DNA from: Lysobacterales bacterium
GTDB lineage: Bacteria > Pseudomonadota > Gammaproteobacteria > Xanthomonadales > Xanthomonadaceae
Assembly: GCA_015655035.1 (NCBI GenBank)
Contig: JAATFS010000403.1
Coordinates: 1 to 10,315 of the forward strand
Direction: 5' to 3'
DNA: 10,315 nucleotides
The position numbers and the translations under genes were made by a program. Positions 5,481-10,315 of this stretch are shown here, piece by piece. The notes under the pieces were generated by a model, which worked only from the letters and a program-made list of their open reading frames with translations, was not told the origin of the DNA and did no database searches. Numbering within the stretch: position 1 is the stretch's first letter; the number at the start of each line of letters is the position of its first letter.

Positions 5481-6773
5481 ATGCCAGCCGGAAAGTTTCT
5501 CGATCCTGCCACCGCTCCGATTGCCGTCATTGGCCTGGGGTATGTCGGGCTACCATTGGCGGTAGCTTTTGGACGCACCCGCGCGACGCTGGGTTTCGAT
5601 ATCGACGCAGCGCGCATCGAACAATTGCAGGCTGGCCACGATGTCACCCTCGAATTGGAGGGGGACGAACTGGCCGCCGCGCAGCACTTGCGCTACAGCG
5701 CCGATCCAGCCGCGCTCGGCGACTGCCAGCTGTTCATCGTCACCGTGCCGACGCCGATCGATGCGCACGAGCAGCCGGATTTGCAGCCGTTGCGCTTGGC
5801 CACGGCACTGATCGCCGCAGCGCTGAAGCCAGGCGATCTGGTGATCTACGAATCCACGGTCTATCCCGGCACCACCGAGGAAGTGTGCGTGCCGCTGCTG
5901 GAGTCGGGCTCGGGTCTGCGCTTCAACGTCGATTTCCACTGCGGCTACAGCCCGGAGCGGATCAATCCCGGCGATCGCCAGCGTCGGCTGGCGGATATTC
6001 GCAAGATCACGTCCGGCTCCAGCCCGGAGGCGGCCGATGCGGTGGACGCGCTGTATGCCGGTATCATCGCCGCCGGTACCTGGCGCGCGCCGTCGATCCG
6101 CGTCGCCGAGGCGGCCAAGGTGGTGGAGAACATTCAGCGCGACGTCAATATCGCCCTGGTCAACGAACTGGCGCTGATCTTCGACCGGCTCGGCATCGAC
6201 ACGCTCGACGTGCTGGAGGCAGCGGGTACCAAGTGGAATTTCCTGCCGTTCCGTCCAGGGTTGGTCGGAGGACATTGCATCGGCGTCGATCCGTATTACC
6301 TGCTGCACAAATCCGAGAGCGTGGGCTACCATCCCGATCTGATCCATACCGCGCGCCAGGTCAACAACCGCGTGGGAAGGCATGTCGCCGAGCGGGTGCA
6401 GGACCTGCTCGGCGCCAAGGGCGTGGCGGTGGCCGGTGCGCGGGTGCTGGTGTTGGGAGTCACCTTCAAGGAGAACTGTCCGGACCTGCGCAACAGCCGT
6501 GCGCTGGAGCTGGTGCAGTCGCTGCAGTCGTTCGGTGCCGACGTCGATGCATGCGACTCCTGGGCCGATCCACAGGAGGCGCTGCGTCACGGCGGCGTGG
6601 CGCTTGCGCTGCAGCCCCAGGTCGGCAGCTACGACGCTGTCGTGCTGGCGGTGGCGCACGACAGCTACCGTCATTATGGCGCCGAGCAGATCGCCGCTCT
6701 GGGCAAGCCAGGGGCGGTGGTCTACGACGTCAAGTCGGTATGGCCGCGCGAGGCGGTCAGTGACCGGCTCTGA
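5481..6773 (+). CDS. tviB: Nucleotide-sugar 6-dehydrogenase, TviB/WbpO-like (UDP-HexNAc to uronate)
   Basis: The family oxidises the C6 hydroxyl of a UDP-sugar to a carboxylate with two NAD+, giving uronic acid precursors of surface polysaccharides. Of the 430 aa, the N-terminal Rossmann fold has GLGYVG at 18-23. Conserved ESTVYPGTTEEVCVPLLE, YSPERINPGD and TSGSSPE follow. Lys213 and Asn217 lie in the central helix, and the nucleophile Cys266 sits in GGHCIGVDPYYL. A C-terminal UDP-binding domain with GVTFKENCPDLRNSR completes it. The long 'EEVCVP' and 'GTKWNFLPFRPGLVGGHC' segments are typical of TviB/WbpO (UDP-GlcNAc/GalNAc dehydrogenases) rather than UDP-glucose or GDP-mannose dehydrogenases. 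The ATG after a strong Shine-Dalgarno is chosen over one 69 bp upstream. No epimerase or transferase partner is in the window, so the polysaccharide is unknown. Confidence 0.9.
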   Translation: MPAGKFLDPATAPIAVIGLGYVGLPLAVAFGRTRATLGFDIDAARIEQLQAGHDVTLELEGDELAAAQHLRYSADPAALGDCQLFIVTVPTPIDAHEQPDLQPLRLATALIAAALKPGDLVIYESTVYPGTTEEVCVPLLESGSGLRFNVDFHCGYSPERINPGDRQRRLADIRKITSGSSPEAADAVDALYAGIIAAGTWRAPSIRVAEAAKVVENIQRDVNIALVNELALIFDRLGIDTLDVLEAAGTKWNFLPFRPGLVGGHCIGVDPYYLLHKSESVGYHPDLIHTARQVNNRVGRHVAERVQDLLGAKGVAVAGARVLVLGVTFKENCPDLRNSRALELVQSLQSFGADVDACDSWADPQEALRHGGVALALQPQVGSYDAVVLAVAHDSYRHYGAEQIAALGKPGAVVYDVKSVWPREAVSDRL

Positions 6774-6783
6774 GCCGGCGTCA
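6761..6783. terminator. Hairpin at the convergent junction of the dehydrogenase and flavoprotein genes
   Basis: CCGGCTC (6764-6770) and GAGCCGG (6772-6778) are perfect inverted arms around one base. Outer TGA/TCA (6761-6763 with 6781-6783) can add pairs past a 2-nt bulge. It covers both stop codons, which are only 7 bp apart. No T-run follows on either side, so a bidirectional terminator is possible but not shown. Confidence 0.4.
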
Positions 6784-8031
6784 ATGGGGGGCTAGTTGCC
6801 GCAGCCATTCGACCGCACCGTTGCCTGCGCGCAAGCCACTGGCGAAACAGGCGTTCAGCAGGTAGCCACCGGTCGGCGCTTCCCAATCCAGCATTTCCCC
6901 TGCGCAGAACACGCCTGGCAGGCCGCGCAGCATCAGCGCATCGTCCATGGCCTCGAGGCGCACACCGCCGGCGCTGCTGATGGCTTCGGCGATCGGGCGG
7001 GGGCGCTGCAAGCGCAACGGCAGCCGTTTCAAGGCCTGCGCCGCCACCGAGGGATCGTGGCCTGCATCCTTGCCCAATACTTCGTAGAGCAGCGCGGCTT
7101 TCACGCCGGAGATGCCGACGTGCCGACGCAGATGCTCGCTGAAGCTACGTCCGTTGCGAGGCTTCGCCAGATCGGCCTGGAGGCGCGCCAGCTCACGGCC
7201 TGGGACCAGGTCCAGTTCCAGCAGCGCCTGGCCCTGCGCATCCACGCAGTCGCGCAGATCGGCTGACAACGCGTAGATCAGGCTGCCTTCGATACCGGTG
7301 GCGGTGATCACGCATTCGCCCTGCAGCGAATGCCGATGGCCGTGCGGATCGTGCCAGCTTGCGATCACCGGTTTCACTGGCGCACCGGCCTGGCGCTCGG
7401 CGAAATGCGTGCTCCAGCCGATGTCGAAACCGCAGTTGGCCGGTTGCAGCGGCGCGATGTCCACGCCGCGCTCGGTCAGCGCGGGCAGCCATGCGCCGTC
7501 GGAGCCCAGTTGTGGCCAGCTTGCCCCACCCAGCGCCAGTATCACGGCGTCGGCATGCACCAGGCGTTGGTCTGCTTCGGCAGTGGCGAAACGCAGGGCG
7601 CCCGCGTCGTTCCAGCCCAGCCAACGGTGTTGGACATGGAACGTCACGCCGTTGTCCTTGAGTCTGCGTACCCAGCCGCGCAACAGCGGTGCGGCTTTGC
7701 GGTCAAGCGGGAACACACGCCCGGACGTGCCGACATAGGTGTCCACGCCAAGTCCGCGCGCCCAGTCTCGCAGGGCATCGGCATCCAGGTCGTGCAGCCA
7801 CTGTGCGACCGTGTCGCGGCGTTCGCGGTAACGACTGACGAAAGTCTCGAACGGATCGGAGTGCGTCAGGTTGAGGCCGCCCTTGCCGGCGATCAGGAAC
7901 TTGCGGCCCACCGAACCCTTGGCCTCATAGACATCGACCTGCAGGCCGGCGGCACGAGCGACTTCGGCGGCCATCAATCCGGCCGGGCCGCCCCCGATCA
8001 CCGCTACCTGCGGGGTTGCTTGATTCGTCAT
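6781..8031 (-). CDS. NAD(P)/FAD-dependent oxidoreductase, HI0933/PP_4765-like flavoprotein
   Basis: A predicted cytoplasmic flavoprotein of unknown physiological substrate. The 416 aa begin with an FAD-binding Rossmann motif (VIGGGPAGLMAAEVARAAG, GGGPAG at 13-18, Glu36 at the end of the second strand). GRKFLIAGKGGLNLTHS (42-58) follows, a hallmark of the HI0933/BaiN-like family. SGRVFPLDRKAAPLLRGW is typical of the PP_4765 subgroup. The C-terminal AGEMLDWEAPTGGYLLNA (377-394) closes the FAD site. The start at 8031 is preferred over one 45 bp upstream because that extension overlaps the preceding FKBP gene and lacks similarity to the fold. It is 13 bp downstream of the FKBP gene on the same strand, so probably in one operon. 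It converges with the sugar dehydrogenase gene. Confidence 0.88.
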   Translation of the reverse strand: MTNQATPQVAVIGGGPAGLMAAEVARAAGLQVDVYEAKGSVGRKFLIAGKGGLNLTHSDPFETFVSRYRERRDTVAQWLHDLDADALRDWARGLGVDTYVGTSGRVFPLDRKAAPLLRGWVRRLKDNGVTFHVQHRWLGWNDAGALRFATAEADQRLVHADAVILALGGASWPQLGSDGAWLPALTERGVDIAPLQPANCGFDIGWSTHFAERQAGAPVKPVIASWHDPHGHRHSLQGECVITATGIEGSLIYALSADLRDCVDAQGQALLELDLVPGRELARLQADLAKPRNGRSFSEHLRRHVGISGVKAALLYEVLGKDAGHDPSVAAQALKRLPLRLQRPRPIAEAISSAGGVRLEAMDDALMLRGLPGVFCAGEMLDWEAPTGGYLLNACFASGLRAGNGAVEWLRQLAPH

Positions 8032-8044
8032 GCGAAGGCCACGC

Positions 8045-8476
8045 TCAGCGCGGCTTGAGGTCGAGCAGCTCGACATCGAATACCAACGACGCGCCCGGAG
8101 GAATCACTCCACCGGCGCCGCGATCGCCGTAGCCGTAATCCGGCGGAAGCATCAAGGTGCGCTTGCCGCCGATACGCATGCCGGCGACGCCTTCGTCCCA
8201 ACCGCGAATCACCTTGCCACCACCCAGCGGGAAGCTGAAGGGTTCGCCGCGGTCCACCGAGCTGTCGAATTTCTCGCCGTGCTTGTCGGGGGCTTTTTCG
8301 TCATAGAGCCAGCCGGTGTAGTGCACGGATACCAGCGTGCCAGCGGTGGCCTCCTGGCCGCTGCCGATGGCGTGATCGATCTTCTCGAACTGACCGATGG
8401 TGCCGCCTGGAGGAGGGCCGGGAGGTGTGCATCCACACAGGACCAGTAGCGCGGCAAGCAGCAGAAGGTGGCGCAT
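8045..8476 (-). CDS. FKBP-type peptidyl-prolyl cis-trans isomerase, predicted lipoprotein
   Basis: It catalyses cis-trans isomerisation of X-Pro bonds, probably in the periplasm. The 143 aa start with a hydrophobic signal (LLLLAALLVL) ending in LCGC. Cys16 is the likely lipidated residue, although Cys at the -2 position is unusual in a lipobox. A Pro/Gly-rich linker follows (TPPGPPPGG), then a single FKBP domain (about 42-141). The ligand-pocket residues known from FKBP12 are kept: Tyr53, Phe70-Asp71, Phe80, Val89-Ile90, Trp93, Tyr116 and Phe133. An insert between Tyr58 and Phe70 (DEKAPDKHGEK) is common in bacterial FKBPs. No FkpA-type dimerisation domain is present. It is first in a two-gene minus-strand operon with the flavoprotein and divergent from the DUF6164-like gene (64 bp apart). 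Confidence 0.93.
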   Translation of the reverse strand: MRHLLLLAALLVLCGCTPPGPPPGGTIGQFEKIDHAIGSGQEATAGTLVSVHYTGWLYDEKAPDKHGEKFDSSVDRGEPFSFPLGGGKVIRGWDEGVAGMRIGGKRTLMLPPDYGYGDRGAGGVIPPGASLVFDVELLDLKPR

Positions 8477-8507
8477 CGGATTGTTCCGTAAGCAAAGCGG
8501 GGGCGCG

Positions 8508-8516
8508 ATTATCGCA
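8508..8516 (-). promoter_or_regulatory. Extended -10 promoter element of the FKBP gene
   Basis: On the minus strand TGC-GATAAT forms an extended -10 (TGN followed by a hexamer with 5 of 6 consensus bases). Transcription would start near 8501, about 25 nt before the ATG. No good -35 is visible, which extended -10 promoters tolerate. Confidence 0.5.
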
Positions 8517-8528
8517 TCGCACAGCCGG

Positions 8529-8534
8529 TATCAT
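8529..8534 (+). promoter_or_regulatory. -10 hexamer of a probable leaderless DUF6164-like mRNA
   Basis: TATCAT (5 of 6 consensus bases) ends 6 nt before the ATG at 8541, and no Shine-Dalgarno lies between. Transcription would start at or within 1-2 nt of the start codon. Confidence 0.45.
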
Positions 8535-8540
8535 GGGGCC

Positions 8541-8906
8541 ATGGCCAAGCTCCTGTTGAATCTGCGCAACGTACCCGAGGACGAAGCCACCGAGGTGCGT
8601 GACTTGCTCGAACGCAACGGCATCGATCACTACGAAACGCGCGCCAGCAACTGGGGCATCTCGGCGGGCGGCATCTGGCTGCGCGATGATGCCCAGCATC
8701 TGCGCGCGAAGGAACTGATGGCCGCTTATCAGCAGCAACGCGGCGAGCAGGCGCGGGCGCAACGGCGGCAAGCGCTTGAACAGGGCACTGCCGAAACCTT
8801 CGGCTCGCTATGGCGCACCCGTCCGCTGTTCGTGCTGGTGACGTTGATCGGCATGCTGCTGGTGGCCTCGTTGGTATTGCTGCCGTTCCTGCTGCTGTCG
8901 CGCTGA
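8541..8906 (+). CDS. Small DUF6164-like protein with C-terminal membrane helix
   Basis: I do not know a function. The 121-aa product has a soluble N-terminal part (MAKLLLNLRNVPEDEATEVR...) with the pattern 'ETRASNWGISAGGIWLRDD' (32-50), which I recall from the xanthomonad DUF6164 family; the fold may resemble small alpha-beta domains that bind a ligand or partner. A charged, Gln/Arg-rich helix follows (60-83). One hydrophobic stretch (95-119) ends one residue before the C terminus, so it is probably tail-anchored in the inner membrane. The ATG is chosen because the protein pattern begins there and a -10 hexamer sits 6 nt upstream; a 48-codon longer reading frame would overlap the divergent FKBP gene. 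It is followed by a hairpin and trhO. Confidence 0.75.
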   Translation: MAKLLLNLRNVPEDEATEVRDLLERNGIDHYETRASNWGISAGGIWLRDDAQHLRAKELMAAYQQQRGEQARAQRRQALEQGTAETFGSLWRTRPLFVLVTLIGMLLVASLVLLPFLLLSR

Positions 8907-8919
8907 CGCCTGCGCTACG

Positions 8920-8942
8920 CGCCAGCCAGCGGCTGGCTGGCG
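8920..8942. terminator. Perfect inverted repeat between the DUF6164-like gene and trhO
   Basis: The arms 8920-8929 and 8933-8942 pair over 10 bp around a 3-nt loop (CGG). The arms themselves are built from repeated GCCA/TGGC tetramers. It starts 13 nt after the DUF6164-like stop and abuts the TAAAAT hexamer of trhO. It could end the upstream transcript or be an operator. No T-run follows. Confidence 0.55.
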
Positions 8943-8948
8943 TAAAAT
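8943..8948 (+). promoter_or_regulatory. -10 hexamer of a probable leaderless trhO mRNA
   Basis: TAAAAT (5 of 6 consensus bases) ends 6 nt before the ATG at 8955, the same geometry as at the DUF6164-like gene. There is no room for a normal Shine-Dalgarno. The -35 region falls inside the inverted repeat. Confidence 0.5.
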
Positions 8949-8954
8949 CGGCGG

Positions 8955-9725
8955 ATGATCATCAATACCGCCGCTTATCTCTTCACCGACGTCGACCAAC
9001 CGGATGTATTGGCCGGGCAAGTGCGCGAACACGCGCAGGCCGGTGGGTTGAAGGGCACCGTGCTGGTAGCCGGGGAGGGCATCAACCTGTTCCTGGCGGG
9101 CGCACAGGTCGCGATCGACGCGTTCTACGCATGGCTGCGGCAGGATCGTCGATTTGCCGGAATAAGGGTCAAATACAGTCATAGCGAACATCAGCCGTTC
9201 GCGCGGCTCAAGGTGAAGATCAAGCCGGAGATCATCAGCTTCCGCCGTGATGATGCATCTCCGCTGGAGCGGCGGGCGCCAACGGTGGCGCCCGCTGTGC
9301 TGCGGGAATGGCTGAGTCGGGGGCGTGACGATCAAGGCCGTCGCGTGGTGATGCTCGATACCCGCAACCAGCAGGAAGTCGCGCACGGCACGTTCGCCGG
9401 TGCGCTGACCTTGCCGATCGATAAATTCACCGACCTGCCCGAGGCGCTGTCGCCGCATAGGGAGGCATTGAGTGATGCCACCGTGGTGAGCTTCTGCACC
9501 GGAGGTATCCGCTGTGAAAAGGCGGCACTGTGGATGCACGCCGAGGGCATGGACAACGTGCTGCAACTGGAAGGCGGAATCCTGGGCTATTTCGAGGAGG
9601 TCGGTGGCGAAGGCTACGAGGGACGATGCTTCGTATTCGACGAGCGCGTTGCGCTGGATCCGCAACTGCATCCACTGCGCGACATGCCGGTGGCCGAAGG
9701 CGCAGAGACGCTCGGAAAACCCTGA
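8955..9725 (+). CDS. trhO: tRNA uridine(34) hydroxylase TrhO / rhodanese-like sulfurtransferase (UPF0176), short form
   Basis: The family (YceA in E. coli) hydroxylates uridine 34 in tRNA anticodons as the first step toward 5-(carboxy)methoxyuridine. The 256 aa include the N-terminal alpha-beta domain (KGTVLVAGEGIN at 33-44, FARLKVKIKPEII at 82-94). A rhodanese domain (about 125-223) has MLDTRNQQEV (133-142) and the active-site loop with Cys181 (FCTGGIRCEKAA). The conserved GGILGYFEEVG and GRCFVFDERVAL follow. Many homologues (about 300-350 aa) continue with a cysteine-rich, probably metal-binding C-terminal segment; here the protein stops about 25 residues after FDERVAL without it. The start is the only ATG giving the complete N-terminal domain. 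The mRNA is probably leaderless. Confidence 0.9.
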   Translation: MIINTAAYLFTDVDQPDVLAGQVREHAQAGGLKGTVLVAGEGINLFLAGAQVAIDAFYAWLRQDRRFAGIRVKYSHSEHQPFARLKVKIKPEIISFRRDDASPLERRAPTVAPAVLREWLSRGRDDQGRRVVMLDTRNQQEVAHGTFAGALTLPIDKFTDLPEALSPHREALSDATVVSFCTGGIRCEKAALWMHAEGMDNVLQLEGGILGYFEEVGGEGYEGRCFVFDERVALDPQLHPLRDMPVAEGAETLGKP

Positions 9726-9881
9726 CCATAGCGGTGCGACTTGCCCGATGTGCGCTGCTGGTGCGGCGTTGGATCATGCTCATCACCAAGCCGCATGCAC
9801 ATTTGCCATCGCGCGGGGTAGGCGCGGATCGCTCGGACGGATGTGGCTTGCAATGGTCAAGGGCGGGGGATTTCAGGTCAA

Positions 9882-9927
9882 ATTCAGCTTGCCCTGAATA
9901 ATTCATCGGGCTAGGCTGGCTGAATAA
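9882..9927. other. Small hairpin and direct repeat in the upstream region of the response regulator
   Basis: Within the 230-bp gap 9726-9955, which has no convincing gene, ATTCAG (9882-9887) pairs with CTGAAT (9894-9899). CTGAATAA occurs twice in direct orientation (9894-9901 and 9920-9927). A weak promoter could be TTGCCC (9889-9894), 17 bp, TAGGCT (9912-9917). These may be operator-like elements; nothing proves it. Confidence 0.3.
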
Positions 9928-9941
9928 GCCTTCACAGTTTC

Positions 9942-9947
9942 AGGGGA
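9942..9947 (+). promoter_or_regulatory. Ribosome binding site of the response regulator gene
   Basis: AGGGGA lies 8 nt before the ATG at 9956 and supports that start. It contrasts with the two genes before it, which lack a leader. Confidence 0.6.
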
Positions 9948-9955
9948 CAACACGG

Positions 9956-10315
9956 ATGACTATCAGAGTTTTTCTGATCGACGATCATGCGCTGGTGCGA
10001 ACCGGCATCAAGATGATTCTGTCCAAGGAAGTGGATGTCGAAGTGATCGGTGAAGCTGAAAGTGGCGAGGCAGCCTTGCCGCAACTGCGTCGGCTCCAGC
10101 CCGACATTGTTCTATGCGACCTGCACCTGCCTGGCGTCAGTGGCCTGGAAATCACCGAGCGCATCGTCAAGGGTGACTACGGAACGCGCGTGATCATCGT
10201 GTCCGTGCTTGAGGATGGGCCGCTGCCCAAAAGACTATTGGAGGCCGGTGCGTCTGGCTATGTCGGCAAGGGTGGAGATGCGCAGGAGCTGTTGCGGGCG
10301 ATACGTGATGTCGCA
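9956..10315 (+). CDS. gacA: Response regulator, GacA/UvrY type (receiver domain; 3' end outside window)
   Basis: The 120 visible residues form a near-complete receiver domain: acidic pair Asp9-Asp10, phosphoacceptor Asp55 (LCDLHLPG), Ser83 in the usual Thr/Ser position (IVSVLED) and Lys105 (GYVGKGG). N-terminal VFLIDDHALVRTGIKMIL and the segment 'GPLPKRLLEAGASGYVGKG' resemble GacA/UvrY/SirA more than other LuxR-type regulators. The DNA-binding helix-turn-helix would lie beyond the window. GacA-type regulators, phosphorylated by a GacS/BarA kinase, usually drive small RNAs that titrate CsrA/RsmA. The gene has a normal Shine-Dalgarno and a 230-bp upstream gap, so it probably has its own promoter. 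Another NarL-family regulator cannot be excluded. Confidence 0.8.
   Translation, partial: MTIRVFLIDDHALVRTGIKMILSKEVDVEVIGEAESGEAALPQLRRLQPDIVLCDLHLPGVSGLEITERIVKGDYGTRVIIVSVLEDGPLPKRLLEAGASGYVGKGGDAQELLRAIRDVA

Noticed and set aside
5550..6674. Minus-strand open frame of 374 codons antisense to the sugar dehydrogenase
   Set aside because: Shadow of a gene with full family motifs; no domain seen in the antisense product.
8032..8076. 15-residue extension of the flavoprotein into the FKBP gene
   Set aside because: The extension (Ser/Arg-rich) overlaps the FKBP reading frame and is not part of the fold; ATG at 8031 fits the family start better, though there is no strong Shine-Dalgarno.
8397..8540. 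48-codon extension of the DUF6164-like gene
   Set aside because: It would overlap the 5' end of the divergent FKBP gene; the recognised pattern and the -10 spacing point to 8541.
9726..9897. CPMC and further cysteine in the +1 frame after trhO (CPMC at 9742-9753), as if a frameshift had removed the Cys-rich tail
   Set aside because: Only one CXXC pair is present and the surrounding translation does not look like the family tail; coincidence is more likely, though an alignment could test it.

Overview
The window is high-GC DNA (about 60-65% by eye) packed with core genes. It most likely comes from the chromosome of a gammaproteobacterium of the Xanthomonadaceae (Xanthomonas or a close relative). 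This rests on the protein sequences and gene mix (uvrC-pgsA with a Gly/Cys tRNA cluster, a HemN-type oxidase, a TviB-type sugar dehydrogenase, a short DUF6164-like protein, a GacA/UvrY-type regulator), not on a database search.

Left part (1-3595). The end of a low-molecular-weight protein tyrosine phosphatase gene is followed, after a gap with a strong hairpin, by uvrC (nucleotide excision repair) and, 8 bp later, pgsA (phosphatidylglycerophosphate synthase). A near-consensus promoter whose -35 box contains the pgsA stop codon starts a tRNA cluster: Gly(GCC), hairpin, Cys(GCA), then a second promoter and a second Gly(GCC), hairpin, Cys(GCA). The two tRNA-Gly copies differ only by two compensated base pairs. 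The hairpins also keep their pairing while changing sequence. The second tRNA-Cys carries an unpaired C-A in its T stem.

Middle (3596-6773). hemN (oxygen-independent coproporphyrinogen oxidase) lies behind an FNR/Anr-like box. It converges on a tRNA-Leu(UAA) on the minus strand, with a perfect 10-bp hairpin between them. Next is a nucleotide-sugar 6-dehydrogenase of the TviB/WbpO type with a strong Shine-Dalgarno site and a structured leader.

Right part (6781-10315). A minus-strand pair encodes a predicted FKBP-type prolyl isomerase lipoprotein and an HI0933/PP_4765-like flavoprotein. Divergent from it are a small DUF6164-like protein with a C-terminal membrane helix and a short TrhO-like tRNA uridine hydroxylase. 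Both plus-strand genes have a -10-like hexamer exactly 6 nt before the ATG, as expected for leaderless mRNAs. The window ends inside a GacA/UvrY-like response regulator.

How the parts fit together: E. coli has the order uvrY-uvrC-pgsA-glyW-cysT-leuZ. All these components are here, but rearranged: Gly-Cys is doubled, the Leu tRNA is inverted beyond hemN, and the uvrY/gacA-like gene is about 7.6 kb downstream of uvrC instead of next to it. I see no phage, insertion sequence, CRISPR or defence system. The interest lies in the tRNA cluster architecture and in promoter/leader details.
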